Below, piece by piece: positions 25,988 to 40,060 of a stretch of 64,000 nt of DNA. Source of the stretch: Tetragonia tetragonoides. Lineage: Eukaryota > Streptophyta > Magnoliopsida > Caryophyllales > Aizoaceae. The stretch's first letter is position 1. Every line of letters begins with the position of its first letter. The translations under genes were made by a program, and so were the position numbers. Location: contig CM076152.1 of assembly GCA_038025085.1 (NCBI GenBank), forward strand, positions 39,712,501 through 39,776,500, written 5' to 3'. Below the pieces are notes generated by a model. The model made no database searches. It saw nothing but the letters and a program-made list of their open reading frames with translations, and was not told the origin of the DNA.

Positions 25988-27732
25988 ATGGGTGTTTCAT
26001 TTAATGGTTTGGTACCAATATTGGTATTGGTAGTAGCTCTAACATTGAGCTCAAGTGTCCTTGGAGGTAATTTTTACCAAGATTTTGAGGTCACATTTGG
26101 TGATGGTAGACTTAAGAGATATGGGAGAGGTGGTTCACTTCTCTCCCTATCTCTTGATAAGATTTCGGGTTCGGGATTTAGGTCTAAGAGAGAGTATCTC
26201 TTTGGAAGGATTGATATGCAACTCAAACTCGTTTCTGGTAACTCTGCTGGCACTGTTACTGCCTATTATGTAAGCCTTAATCAAATACTTTTACTTACGT
26301 AGTAAAAATATATATGACTATGATAATACTATTATCAATTTATCATAACACTACTATAATATGAAATATGGCCTAACTCAGTGTGTGGGAGTCTTGAATC
26401 CTTTCGCAACTAATTTTTATACTATGGTGCGCTTAGGAGTGGGTTTATATGAGCCAGTGCGGCCTTCCGGTTGAGTGCATGAATTGGATCAAAAATACAA
26501 TTTCCAAGAGAAACACATGCCGTACATGTGCTTAACAATGTACAAAAGTTGCAATTTTGTTTACACAAGTATATATATGTGGATATGATAATGATAGGTA
26601 GTTAAAAGTTTATATTTGTGAGACTGAAGAGTATATGGTTGCTAGTGGCTATGTTTGCATTTATTTTGGGAGCGATGTCAATCATTTATTGTAGTAATTA
26701 CAAAGTTCACATCACCGCACTTGGCTAGCTAATTGCATTAGGACCATGTGAATATTTTTTGTCTGGATTCTTTTACTAAAAAGGAATGGGGAAGTTGGTT
26801 ATTAGCTTAGCTTTTTGCACGAGAAAAGGAATATAGCATCTATTACTCTTATACTTCTAGGACCAATCATTTTTGAGTCCACTTAAAACATCATATCATG
26901 TATAGTATATGCTTTTGAAAACAAGAATTAATTACTCTTTGTGTTTTTAAATTGATTCCTGAATCCGCTACTGATTGGAATTTCGTTGGTTTTTGTTATT
27001 GTTGTATACAGTTATCTTCGGAAGGGCCAACACATGATGAAATCGACTTTGAGTTCTTGGGGAATGTGAGTGGACAACCTTACACCCTACACACTAATGT
27101 TTTCACTCAAGGAAAAGGTGAAAGGGAGCAACAATTCCATCTTTGGTTCGATCCAACCAAGAATTTCCACTCTTATTCCGTTGTTTGGAACCCCCGAATG
27201 ATCATGTAAGTACTTTGTTATTATAATTTTTACAAGCAAGAATTTATCTATATCGGCCTTTATGCCTCCTTTTAACCAAAAAAAAAAACTTAGTTTTCCG
27301 CTATTATAGTATATGTAAATGTATTGTAGCCTAACAAGACAAATTCTATTGATGCAATGCAGTTTCTTAGTGGACAACACACCATTAAGAGTATTCAAGA
27401 ACCATGAAGCAATAGGGGTGCCCTTTCCCAAGAGCCAACCCATGAGGATATACTCAAGCCTATGGAATGCAGACCAATGGGCAACTCAAGGTGGATTGGT
27501 CAAGACTGATTGGTCCAAGGCTCCGTTCACAGCCTACTACCGCGGCTTCAACGCCAACCCCAACCACGCGGCTGCAACCGCCACCTACACTAGCGGGGCG
27601 TGGCAGAGCCAAGAGCTAAATGCATGGAGTAGGAGGAGACTGAGATGGGTTCAGAAGAATTTCATGATATACAATTATTGTACCGATCTTAAACGTTTTC
27701 CTAAGGGTGTTCCTGTTGAATGTAGACGTTGA
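25988..27732 (+). CDS. XTH: Xyloglucan endotransglucosylase/hydrolase XTH-a (three exons)
   Basis: Exons 25988-26269, 27012-27205 and 27363-27732, GT-AG, giving 281 residues, typical for the family. XTHs (GH16) cut cell-wall xyloglucan and rejoin it to another xyloglucan chain, or hydrolyse it. A hydrophobic signal peptide covers about residues 1-26. The active site is [11 protein letters not shown] at 102-112, with nucleophile E104 and acid/base E108. The conserved N-glycosylation site N112-V-S follows at once. The C-terminal XET extension holds [12 protein letters not shown] and ends in a cysteine close to the stop. [10 protein letters not shown] before the active site is the usual form in transglucosylase groups I/II. 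It heads a dispersed cluster with 40433-41476 and 44274-45418, and converges with the RING gene downstream. Confidence 0.95.
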
Positions 27733-28863
27733 TTAATTAACTGTTGACAAAATTGATGGAGGTTTAATTTAGGTTGGGGCTAATGTTTAGTACTATGTAC
27801 TACTCTTTTGTTTCTTGCATTAGTGTCAATTAAGTGTTACCTTAACTTTTGAATCTAATTAGTAAGTAAATGAAATTCTTTTCATTTGATCATATGACTA
27901 CGTAGCTTGGATTTTCCTTTGTTTCTTGCACTAGTGTTGACTGTTGAACGAGCTTTTGGTACGTATAAAGAATCTACATATTATGATAGAGTTCCATGAA
28001 CTATATCAGGCTCTCAATTAATCAATTGACCGTAGGTTATTGTATGTTCGTTGACACTACAATGCAACCTCAGTTCAGTTCAATTCAGTCCAATCCAGGA
28101 CCTATGTGTGTGTTTATATATCATCATATACCATAAAATAAAGTTCGATTATTTCCTGTCCTCCAATCTTATATGTCAAATATTTAACTCCAACTTAACG
28201 TAGCTACCTTAGAAAATTAATCCCAGAGTTAGGAACTCATTTTAGATTTATCTAAATAGTACGGAGTAGTTTCAAAACATCACATTTTTGTGATTATTAT
28301 ATATATATACTATTAGAATTATTTATAGTCAAAGTATTATCTTAGAGGTTGTGAAAAGTCAAACGTAAAAAATTACCTTTTATTCTCATTTTCCTGAAAT
28401 ATGTGAGGAATTATTTAGCACACAAAGCAAAAATTATACTCACATTTCAATCTTGCATTTGTGATGAGACATGAGACTTGAGACTTGAGAGGTCAGATTA
28501 TAAAACGAAGCGAAATGGATTAAACTTTGGATGTAAAACAACCTAGGACCTAAACAATGGATACATGAGACGGTGCAACATGATATCAAGTGATATGAGC
28601 CCAAGCAGCAGTGATCGATAACTCTCATTAACTCGTTACACCATTATAGGAAAGCTTATGAGTGATGACACCAGAATGTACACACTATTAAGCAGGAAAA
28701 CATAACCCTTCTCTTTTCATTTCATGATGCAGTATTATAGGGAGTATATAGTTTCTTATACCATTCGAACACAGCGGTTCAAAAAGCGGCATTATTTATT
28801 TCAAAGGTTTCGTCTCCGATTGTTATTCAGAACACTCAGAGCTGTATATTTCAGGTAATGGTA
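27733..28863. other. Convergent intergenic region and 3' UTRs
   Basis: It lies between the stops of XTH-a and the minus-strand RING gene. It includes a decayed Stowaway-like piece (TACGGAGTA near 28260, with AGTCAAAC near 28360). No gene seen. Confidence 0.5.
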
Positions 28864-31800
28864 TTAAGGACGAGCATAACGTACGCAAATGCGCTGCACG
28901 ATGGGGCTTCGACATGAAGGGCAATCATTCATGCCTTGCTTCTCATGGAGCTCATTGCACATTTTGCAAACCACCTGATGAGCACAGGGAAGAAAAACTA
29001 TGGACATCTCTTCCGAGAGGCACATCACACACTCCCTTTCAAGTTTCACCCCTCCGGTACCTGACAAGTCCTGAAAGCCATTTGCCATTCCAGACAGATA
29101 AGAATCCCGAAATTCCTTAGATGCCGGAGAGTTTTGTGAGTCTGTTTGTCGGCTGGCAAAGCTTCCATCAATTCCTCTCTTTAGAGCTGCTATTTTTGAT
29201 GAGTCGCTCTTCAGTCTCAAATGAGAGATTTCTTTCTCGAGCTTCTGAATATCTTCTTTGTACTTTTGAAGGCTTGCTTCAGCCTTCAACTTTATTGTAT
29301 CCTCCTTCGATTTTGCGGATGCCTCAAGCTGTTCTCTTTCTTTTCTTAAAGAGTTTGCCTGACTAAGAAGTTCTTCCTTTGTCTTCTGCTCTTGCTTCCA
29401 CCGAGCCTGTAAACATTATTCACCTTGGTGCTATCAGATAGCATAAAAGACAGAAAGTCCATAAGATAATTGTGTTTACCAAGAGGCAAGCAATTATTAT
29501 ATGAAGAGATGGATTATAACCAGATGGTTGGTAAGCAAAGTACATGGTTAATTGGGAGTAACTTGCCACTACATAGTACATATACAAAATTCAGGGCCTA
29601 ACTAGCAAAAACAGAGTATCTTGCGGTTCTCTATATTTACTGTTATATATACATATCTGCCCACAACTGCAGATTTCTCAATATATGCTTACAAATATAA
29701 GCATATATGATGTATCAGTATTCAGTACAGAAAAGAATACTAAGCTCAAGCAGTGGCACAAGCCCAAGAATGCTGGGTGCATATTTAAACTGTTGCTGAT
29801 AAATTTTTCATCATGTTGGATGTATCAATTTGGATATGGCTCTGAAAACTTCTTTAATGCAAGGGTGCTAATTCAGGAAAGGGATCAAAGTTATGTGAAG
29901 GAAATAAACGGGGGATAATAGTAAAAAGGGGAAAAGAGAGAATAAAACTGGAATCGTTGAACATTTCAATAATGCCGATCTCCTACCCCAGGCATGCATA
30001 AATAAAGGAGCTGTTGGTGAGCAAGAAGTGTTCATGCAAAGATATAATGAGTTTACTACCAGCCACATACCCATTGGATCTTTTCAGTAGTCAACCAACA
30101 ATGCATATAATAATGCTCAGAATAATAAACAAACTTCAGATATGGATGAAAGAAATAAATAGTGAAATACTTGATACTGTATATCTGTACCATACACATA
30201 TTGTTGACAGACAGAATCTACAAGATAAGTTCCTGTTTGCGTGAGCGAAATCAGAACAGCTAAAACTTTATGTCTACACAGCACGTCCTAGTCAAATGAT
30301 ATTCAATCCTATAAAGATGGTGCCATCAGTATCTTAACTTTTCTTTCTGTGTGTCAAGCGCCACAAGTATGACTTTTAAAGAAACTCCCTCTGTCAGGAA
30401 TTAGTAGTCACTACACTGCTACTCAAGAATTCGCCCACCATGTTAGCAAATCAACTCATATATAACCTTTTAGCAACTCATCAACTTCAGTAACTGTGTG
30501 AATGATACAATCTTAACCACACAATTTTAGTCTCAATAGCAGGAACCAATGGATTCAAAAATCAAAGAGGACAGAGATGCGATGCATAACAAGTCATACA
30601 TGTTACACCTATGTCTCATGAGAAAGAGAAGGATGCAAGAAGGAACAAAGTTTGCACCTCTGGTATTGTTAGTCACATGTAGCAGGTAATTCCAAGTAAC
30701 ACAAGTCTTTGACAATCTTCAGTATAATTAACACATTCAGTTTTTGTTCCACTTTTGTTTTCTCTTGTTGTTTTTGATAATTAACAATACATTCAGCTTC
30801 AAATATGCAATCCTGAACAACAGATGTAGAAGCCCCCAAAAACTGTCAGACAATTGATGCTCTTACGAGATATCAATTTCATCTAGATTGTAATCCAAAA
30901 TATAAATTTGTTGTTCAGATATTCTTCTTAACTCATTTGATTTTTAAAAACAACAAAAGGAGTCCTTATTGTTCATATTAAAATGTTTCACAAAATATGC
31001 GCATATTACTGGAGAGGACTCATTGTCCTTTTTTTGTACTTCTGGATTCTTATTAATTTACTTTTTTCTTTACCTACAATTTTTTTTTATACAACAGAAC
31101 ATAGAGTATAAACTCAAAGGATTTTTTAAGTTGGATAGCAAGTGAAACTGCTAGGGAGAAGCAGAGGGAGAGCCAGGAGAAAAAAGAGAGAAGGAGAGGA
31201 GGTGCGATAAAGCTTATGAAAATACCATGATCTGCAAGAGAAGGAGAGATGGCAAAGCAATCAATAGATGGGAAGAAACTTAGAATTGAAGATTATTTTA
31301 AGCTGTGTCAAAAGACCAACATGTTTATGATTTTAAAGTCGAATCTTAATGTGTACTTTTGCACTCTATGTCGTTTTAAAGCGGAACATTTAACATCAAA
31401 ATATGCATTTAATGTGACTCCGACAAATTGAAACATCTAGATGGTTTTGAAACATCTAAAGTAGGTAGTTTTACATGAAGAAACATCGTCTACCAGGGCG
31501 GGTGGAGGATCGATCCACGACAGTGAGGATTAGCATTGAGCCAAAAAGGCACATAGAAAGCATCACGATGAGGATTCAGCTGATGCCAGGCTTTACCTCA
31601 AATGTGAGAGACGGGACATACAGATTGGGATTATAGAATAGCTGAGGGAGCTTAGATGCAGTGACACCATTGGCCCAGGGAATCAGCATATAAGGGGCGT
31701 AGCTGATCAAAAAAGGCCAAAATCTTGAACAGATACCGGGGGTTAAAATTTCAACACTGTACCAATACTACTAGTACTACCGCAAGGACTCTTCTAAGGC

Positions 31801-34800
31801 TCCAGCAGAGAAATGAGGAGGGTAACATGCACAAAGCATTCTTCCTGCTACTGCGTAGAGGCTATTCACCCTAGATCCTCCTCACTACAGAAAACAAAAT
31901 AAGAAGAAAAATATTTCCGGCAGTAGGAAGTAGAAAGGGAGCTCTGTTTCTCAGACTTGAGGATCCAAGAATCGGGCTCGGCGGTGGATCCGAGGATCGG
32001 ACGTTCAGACCCCTCTATTTTAAGGATAATTTCCTTGTCTTCTATCTAATTTGAAGTGTCTAAATGTCATATCGTGTCATAGTTGCCACAGATCCGATAT
32101 GGATATTGTCGCTGAAATGAAGAGTTAGAGTAACATAGAAAGGGAGAGCTTATATGGATGCCAGGATGGCAAGTCTTAACAACGCACATACCAAGAAGGT
32201 GACATATTGGAATTCTCTTACAATAAGAGGTTGACGGCAATATAAATCAGGGAAAAGATATTTCTACTTTGATGCAAAGGACGGAATTTCGGTTCAGACT
32301 ACTGATAAATCGATGTTTAACTTGATTGATCCTTCAGGAAATAAGGATGGAAATTGAAGAACAGGCCAACCCGTAATTTTGAAGCAACCTAGGATGTCCA
32401 ATTAGATTACAGAAACCCAGGAGATTTGGCCAAGACTGGACCACTTGGAGCGAATTAGTCCAGCGCATAGGCTCCAAAGGCCAAGAGAACTGGATAGGAT
32501 TACAAAAGCATAAACTGTTCTCAGAGCATGAGAACCTGATAAAAAAAAAAGGAAGAGTCACAAAGTTTGATGAGTGAAGCCTGCTTTAGTGGGTTTTCTA
32601 ACTGAATAAGGTCTTTTTAACTATTTAGTGAAGAATGTAGAGATACTGGGTTGTTGTTGTTGTTGTTGTTGTTGAAGAATGTAGAGAGACACTGCTCTAG
32701 TGGGTTGTCTCAAGACCAAGTCTAGAAGTTTAAAATGGAAACAGTTAGGGTCCGATCCAACAAAAGCTTCATGATTGATCAGAACGGGAAGTGGAGGGAG
32801 ACTTAGTTAGAGAGTGTCTTTTCTCCGGTGCATGTAAATGAGTCTTCCTATTCCTCAGAGTCTGAGTGTCTGGTGCACCATAAGATTCCAGTAATGACTT
32901 GCTAATAGAGCTGTCACCCGAAACCCGACCCGAACCGTTAAAAACACTAAAAACCGGGGCAAATGAGATTAACCGACCGAACCCGACCCGAACCCGCTAA
33001 AATAGGCATAAAAAGGGGCCAAAGCCGAAAACCCGACCCTAACCCGTCCGAAAAAAACGGACAAAAACTGGCTTCATATCTTGAAAGCCTATTAAGATTT
33101 TGTATACAAACATACTTCAACCGAGGAAAATGAGTCCGACCCAACCCGAACCGACCTGACCGACCCGTTTGACAACTCTACTTGCTAACATACATGAAGA
33201 TTGACTCCTATTTATGAAGATAAAACACGATGTGGGGCAGATAACGCGAATCCACCTTTTATTTATGCAGGGGAGGGTCCGTGAGGGAAAAGATCTGGCA
33301 ACTCCTAAGCACGTTTGAGAATCCAACTATTTTCATGCAGAGTAGTATGCACGAACATAATCCTACATGCTGCAACTTGGGAAGCAGAAAGTTGCAAGAT
33401 CCTGAAGATATCTATGTATCATCTTTGTGATATGGCAATCTGGTGAAGAAAATAAGTAGGCAGGGTCGGAGCAGGATGTTGCATAATTAAGGCAGTTCTC
33501 TGAAGTCATGACAGCTCTGAGCCATAAATCAACTCCTTGCGATTGTTACCTAGCGCTCACAGGATGAAGGTCTATCTGCTGTATTGTAATGTCAAAAGAC
33601 TTGGCTTTTACTGGAAGAATGTGTGAAGGCCTAGAAAGAGTTACGTAAAGATAGCTAATGGAAAGCTCAAGCTTGATGGAGAACCCCCACCAGTTGGCTG
33701 TGTGGCCTTTAACCCTGAAGCTTCTATTAATGTTAGATTAGGGAACATTAGGGTGGTCTTGTTTAGATAAAAAAAATAACAAAAGACAGTCTGTCACTGC
33801 AACCACTGAAAGTGATAGGTCTAAGTGGACATGCAAACAGGTAAAATACTTGGCTCCTCATCTTGCCTTGTCTACAGGCTACAGCAAGCCCCCATGATCA
33901 TTTTCAAATGAATGTGAATACTTGAAGAGCCCTCCCAGTTATCTATTCTTTTTTGTTTTGTGCATTATGGAGAGTTATAACATTGCTCATAGGGAAGCTA
34001 AATGGTACTTCTGAATTTTTTAATGGGATTGTATCCAATAAATCTAATGGTTCTAAAACTTGACTAAGGCAAACAAGAACTTCAAATTTCACTGCTTACC
34101 TTCACTCTCTTTTAGACTGTTGTATTGAGAACACTGAGTTTGCAGCTACCAGAAATTTCAAAACATAAAGGAAAACAAAAATACAAAATAAATCTTTACA
34201 TGGACATACCTCAAGCTGATTCTGCAGATCTTTAGCTTGTTCAAGTTTGTACTGCAGGTGTGACAACTTACGTTTCTCAACTCCAAGCTCCTCCTGCAAC
34301 ATGCTTTTCTGCTTCTCCCAAGATTGAAATTTCATCAAAGTCTTCTTCTCACGCTTTGAGACCTCCTGACAGCTTGCAGCTGACTCTACTGCACGTAAGT
34401 TGGCGGCTTCCATTTCCTGCTTCAATGCTGCATTCTCCACCTCAAGCCTCCGTACAGCAGCATTGGCTCGCTCAACCTGCCCGCTCGCCTTACACAAGGC
34501 GTTCTCCATCTCACCAAGCTTCTTCATGGTACTCTCTTCTAGCATTTGCTTCTCTTTTTTGAGTCGTTCCACTTCCTCCTTTTCTTGCCTCAAAGTCTTG
34601 AGCTCAGCTTTGTCCTTGCTCAGTCTCCGGGCAGCCTGCATAACCTTTTGGTTCGCCCACTCTGTCCATTCCTGAAGCTGAATTTCCATTTCACGAATTC
34701 TTGGAGCCAGCTTCATAATCATCTCATCTTTTTTATCCTGCGGAACCCACTGTGCTAGGGACTTATCACATGTTTGCCTAGCAGAGCTAGGATTACCAGG

Positions 34801-36341
34801 GTCACTATTACAGCTTAGTTTTACTTGAGGATTACTTTTTGTAGGCAGTGAGAGGGAAAGTTCCGTATCAGCACCAGACATTGCGGGCTTTGTTTTGACC
34901 ATTTGTGCAGTAGGTGCATGGTCAGTTTTGGGTAATGTGGATGTGGTACTTTGGGTTTCTAATTTAAATGGAGGTGAAGAAGAGGGGAGTGTAGAACTGG
35001 CAGAGAAACTGAGCGTTCCAGTTTCATGGGCCAGTTCCACTCCCATCGCCATTGCCTTGCTTATCTTCAGAGAGGCACTCTTTAAATTAAGCCCAGCTGA
35101 ATCAGACATTGTTTTAAATTTTTTATCCAAGATGAAACCACTGAATTTTGCTGTTCTAAAAGACCCTTTTGTCCCATAGGCCCTGTAGCTTTTCTCAAGA
35201 TGAAAAGATTTCTGTCGAAGAATAGATTCTCGCTTTGAATTGGTAGAATTCGTCTTCCTGCTGGACACAAACTTTTCCTCGACGGGATGTGTTTGTACTG
35301 CACTAAAAGGCTTATTCGAAATATTAGAGGACGAGGATGTTGAGCCCCCTTTCTCTGAAGTATTCAAGGAAAGAGATTTTTTTGGTTTGGTGAAGTTTGG
35401 AACCCCAGCAACAGTGTTCGTATCTGGTAGAGATACATTTGCAGTTGCACAAGGAATCGCTGGGACTGCTTTAGAGGGATTTGGAAGGCTCATTTCAGTA
35501 CTTTTACACTCAGCTTTGAACTGGGGCTGCGGAGGACTGGACGAAGTATGATTCGAAGATTCATCAGTAAACAAACTACTCAAGGGATCACCATCCATTG
35601 CACAGGCATGTGACACATTCATGTCACATATTAGTAGGCACCACATTGCGTCACCAGTGCTGAAGAAAGGCCTAACCTCTCGGAGAACACAAACCAGTTC
35701 TTCCAATACATACCTCTCCAGCTGCTGTAAATCCTCAAAACAAAGCTCCCTTGAAGAATCCAAATCTATCCCATTCCTAAGAAATGTCAAAGCATTATCC
35801 ACTACATTAGATACAGTATCCTTGGACCCATAACAAAGGCCAGACCTTAAAAAAACAGCCTTGGTCGCAATTTCTTCTGTGTAACCACAAGCAATAATTT
35901 TCTTTATTGCACTCTTAAAAATAGTATCCAAATTGCACAAGACGAGCTCTTCCAACTGACTTTCCGTAAGATCACTCCAATCAGCATCTTCCAGCTCCTC
36001 GACTTCCACTTCCTTCTAGGACAGCTAGGACCCACTTCAGGCGAACCTTCCAAGGATGCACACGACAATCCAAGTTCGAGCTTCAAAGCCTCCGAATGGT
36101 CTTGATAAATACCGCACACATCACACGGACTAGGTGGTTGTCCATGACTGGTGGCTATCTCGAATTTCTCAGCTGAGAATTCATAACTCGGACTCTCAAA
36201 TGCCGACAAAGGTAAGGCCTTACTTGGGTCACTTAGAGGTGGATCAGCCCTAAATTTTCGCTTATTCGTACTTCCTTTCTCTTGAACTGATAAAGGCGAC
36301 AATTGACTACTACTACTCACTTTAGCTACCATTGATGCCAT
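28864..36341 (-). CDS. RF298: RF298-type RING E3 ubiquitin ligase, with one-base frameshift
   Basis: Two coding exons on the minus strand: 36341-34210 and 29406-28864, separated by a 4.8 kb GT-AG intron in phase 0. The first exon starts MASMVAKVSSSSQLSPLSVQ and carries EFSAEKFEIATSHGQPPSPC. It then breaks: codons to 36015 are in one frame and those from 36012 in another, with TAG just upstream in the second frame. The rest continues intact with DADWSDLTESQLEELVLCNL, SAIKKIIACGYTEEIATKAV (UBA-like helices), RPFFSTGDAMWCLLICDMNV, a long Ser-rich linker, and a coiled coil. The C-terminal RING is C3HC4 (C-x2-C-x11-C-x-H-x3-C-x2-C-x11-C-x2-C, from CVMCLSEE). Implied length is about 890 residues. 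Such proteins are predicted E3 ligases; the substrate is unknown. The frameshift may be a sequence error. Confidence 0.88.
29407..34209 (-). other. Large intron of RING gene with repeat-like DNA
   Basis: 4.8 kb without any convincing ORF. It holds a (GTT)n run at about 32649-32673 and a block at about 32920-33170 rich in CCCGACCCGAACC-type repeats. Such blocks are common in plant transposable DNA. The mixed base composition at 31100-33900 suggests one or more inserted elements, but I found no termini. Confidence 0.5.
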
Positions 36342-36348
36342 TACTCAG

Positions 36349-36865
36349 CTGTCCACATAACAACAACAACATCAAACACAAGTACATTTCAACAGATGAA
36401 TAGACATATCAACCACAATCTCTAACAATCAATGATACACTAATGAAAGTATGAAACAATCCCACAAAGAGCAACAATGAAAAAACTGATTTTATGAACA
36501 ACAACAATAAAACTAAAAATCAACCCATTGATTGATAAATTTTCAGACATGTACCAAACTCAGTATTGATGATCTAATCAGGATATAGAGCACAACTCCG
36601 TCGATCAAACAATCAATCAATAATCACTGATAAAACCCATTTCATAAACCGATCCTCCCAATCAAAAAACATCAGCTAATAGATTATCCCACAAACCCAC
36701 AACCCAAAAGAATCAAATTTCTCCACTTTCATAGTTGTTTCAACATAATCAAACTAAAATGATCAAATTCAAAAGTCCCAACTCAGAGAAATACCCAGTT
36801 ACCCACTTATTGAATCATTCAAAAGAACAAGATTAAATTAGATTACAAGAAAAAGGGAACCTTAC
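36349..36865 (-). other. Probable 5' UTR intron of the RING gene
   Basis: The minus strand shows CAATCG|GTAAGG as donor at 36865 and GTGGACAG|CTGAG as acceptor, with the exon resuming at 36348, seven bases before the ATG at 36341. The T-rich stretch between fits an intron. This puts transcription start upstream of about 36870. Leader introns are common in this gene type. Confidence 0.6.
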
Positions 36866-38560
36866 CGATTGCTGTGAAAATAAGCACCAAAGAATCGAAT
36901 ATTTTTCGAAAATGAAAAATACCCAATTGATATTTTGATAAGTAGAGAGAGAGAATGTTATTGCAGTACCAGATCAACGGGGGTAGCAAAGAGAGGGTTG
37001 GGGGTCTTGGTGGAGATGAGCAAAACTTTGTGATTGAGGACCGTAAAGCGTTGGTGGCGAAACACAAACTAGCTTAGCACATTAGCAACAAATAAAATTG
37101 TGTTTGTCTCTCTATAACAATATTTTTCTCTATTTTTTTGGTTTCATGTTTGTTGCTCTTATATATATGTTCTTGTAAATTGTAATCTTGTCTGATTTTA
37201 TTCCATTTTTATTTTGTCTTTTCATCTTAGCACAATTTATTTACGTAATTTTATTATATAAATATCATTTTGGATAGGCGTTTTTAAAAGTTATTATGCG
37301 AATATCTTTAAAAGGGATGTCAACTGTCGAGATAGTTGTGTTTCACATATCAAATGAGATTCCTCTTTTTTTATTTTTTAGAGAGATAATTGAGATTCCT
37401 TATAGTAATCATGACTTAATATACATAACGGATTGATTTATGATTCATTTAAATGCTGAGTAAATTTCTTTTCATTTTATTACATGAGATTTGCATTGTA
37501 TAGATTCATGGTTATTTGCACTCAAAGGTAGTAATGCGCATAATAAAAAAGGGGAGCGATGCACACATTAATGAACAAAACCTAACCAAAAAAGGAACCT
37601 TGAATGATTATTAAAATTGAGGTCTCTTCCTTAAAGCTTAAATTATAGTTACATACTAAATTTAAATTTTCGCATGGAAACTTCACAAATGTAAATCATC
37701 AATATAGTCGAATATTTTTATTATTTTTTTGGTTTAACTCTTAGTTTCAAGATGAAATCTTTGAACACAAAATAGCACGCATATTACTCACAAATTTCAC
37801 ATTTCAAAATAAGTAGACATTAATGAGGGCATATTAAAGTATGCATTTGTTGCAATTCTATCCCATTAACAACATTTTTATTTAGTGGTGTGAAAAATAT
37901 AACATTCTCAAAGGAAGACTAGCATTGTGTATTTGTGTGTGCCTTGTATATTATGGGCATCTTGCATCTCTCTTAGGAAGTGGGAACCACAACAACTTTG
38001 GGCCTGGTCCAGGGCAGGAAAAGCAGAACGGGGTGTGGGCCTGAGGGTAGGAGTTTTGGGTATGTGGCCCCAACTTGCGTAAAGAAAGGGTTGTATGATC
38101 TATTTCATTATGAGAGGCAGGACTACAATTACTCCCAGCCCAGGCCCAGGCCCAGGCCAGCAGTTGGCCCACTAGTTTTCATTTTATACTCTCAACTCCA
38201 ATGCAAGAATCAATCCAAAACTCACAAAAGTGTAGTGTAAATTCGTTTCCGGTGCCATAAGATTTGAGGAAATGTGTTCAAAAACGGAGTAGTTTAATTG
38301 TCGATCACAAAAATTCGTATGAGGCAGTCTTAAAGTGAGGCACCTCTCTGATAAGCATGACGTCATACTTATATCATATTCGGATATAAAGGAAATCTTA
38401 CCATGAGACGACTTTATAAAAGACCTTTTAATAGATAATATCATAATATAAATACCTCCAGAAAGAAATTGGATTCAAGTTCCATATTATCCCTCAAAAA
38501 AGAGGTGTCTTAGCTATTGCAATGGCAAAACAAAACAAAAAACAAAATGTTTAGTTATAG

Positions 38561-38672
38561 ACATGATCATGTTGACTTAAGTCCAAACCTTTTTCTTTTT
38601 TTTTTTTTGATCACTCAAAACTCATAATTAACTCAACATGATCAGAGCATTTCGGTGCTACATGATTCGGCA
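38561..38672. repeat. Local repeat, copy 1 (ATGATCATGTTGACT...TTTCGGTGCTA)
   Basis: It matches 39983-40060: ACATGATCATGTTGACT, AAGTCCAA, ATAATTAA, CAACATGAT and GAGCATTTCGGTGCTA occur in the same order. The left TGATCATGTTGA and right CAACATGATCA are inverse to each other, so each copy can fold. Confidence 0.7.
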
Positions 38673-39982
38673 TGTTCGCATAAATAAGCATGAAGATGTG
38701 TTTTTCTCTGATTTTATTCCTTTTCTCTTTTTATATATTGAGTTTTTTTTCCTTTTCCCTTTCATCCCTTTACTACAAGTAATTTATGCAATAATAGTAT
38801 GTCCACTAACCTATCAGATATATTATATATAATTCCACCTAAAATGTAATAGGAATCACTCAATCAGTACTAATATCAATATTTTAAACAATTAAAAAAT
38901 AATCACAAAAACTCGTATAAGGTGATCTCAAGGCGAGGCACCTCATACAAGAGACTTGTTATTTGATTACACCGAGTATGATTTCTACTATTAATATCTT
39001 CCCAATCCCTTTTAATCTATAATCATAACATTCATGGAAAAAGAAACTACTTTAGTTTATGAGATGTCTTTTTTTCTTTTTTTTTTTTCTACGAAGATTA
39101 AAGTAAACTTAATTATATTAAAATGAGTCTATGCAATTCCCGGGCTTCAAAAAATTTTGCATTTTTTTTTATCAGACAATTTTGTTGTAAAAAGGTTCGT
39201 TACTGTACAAAATTAACAATTATGGAAACAAAAAAATTAAATTTAATTGCAACATGAAATATCAGAGGAAAAAACCTTAAAGAATTACTAACATTCTGAC
39301 AAAGGCAAATGAGGCATGTGCCTTTGATGCAGACTACTATTATGGATGTTGCATATCTTAAGTTTCATGTCTAGATTATCCATATTAGAAGTTTGGATAA
39401 TCCAAAATTCACATGAAATGGGAAAGTGGAAATCATACTCTATTCATCATTTTATAAATACACTCATTTTGTTAAAATGAACTTTGTTTATGGTGTCATA
39501 ATATAAGGCACCCAACTATTTTCAAAAAGTCATTATTGTTGTTTTTCATAGTAATTAGACTACGTTCTTCCCAATTAAATTTCACTTAAATTCATGTGTA
39601 ATTTTATCACTCAATAATAATTTTAATTCCGAACAAATTCATGATGATAGCAACGTCATTGGAAAGATTTCAAAGCACACTTTCCAATGAACCCAATATT
39701 AAATATGTTCAGACGAATTTTAAATAACTAAGATCAATTCAATTTTCTCCGGCTAAAAAGATTGGAGCCTTATTCTTTTGTTATTTACTTATTTTCTATA
39801 TCCATTGTCGATTTATCGCATTTGATGACTAAGGCTATCTTAGTTATCAGGAGTATTTGTTAATCTGCGGGTGTAAAAAAAACACCTTATATTATGAAAT
39901 GGAGGGGGTAATTTGATGAGTACCATTGAATGAATAAGATAGTGACCATAATTTATGTAATTGATTTTTATTTTAAGGCTAC

Positions 39983-40060
39983 TACATGATCATGTTGACT
40001 AAAGTCCAATCACATAATTAAATTCAACATGATTGGAGCATTTCGGTGCTAAATGATTTA
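39983..40060. repeat. Local repeat, copy 2, about 400 bp upstream of XTH-b
   Basis: The same sequence as 38561-38672 but without the poly-T interruption. It lies just upstream of the XTH-b promoter. Confidence 0.7.

Noticed and set aside
37980..38240. ORF with PRPRPRP
   Set aside because: Comes from CCCAGGCCCAGGCC repeats; no support for a gene.
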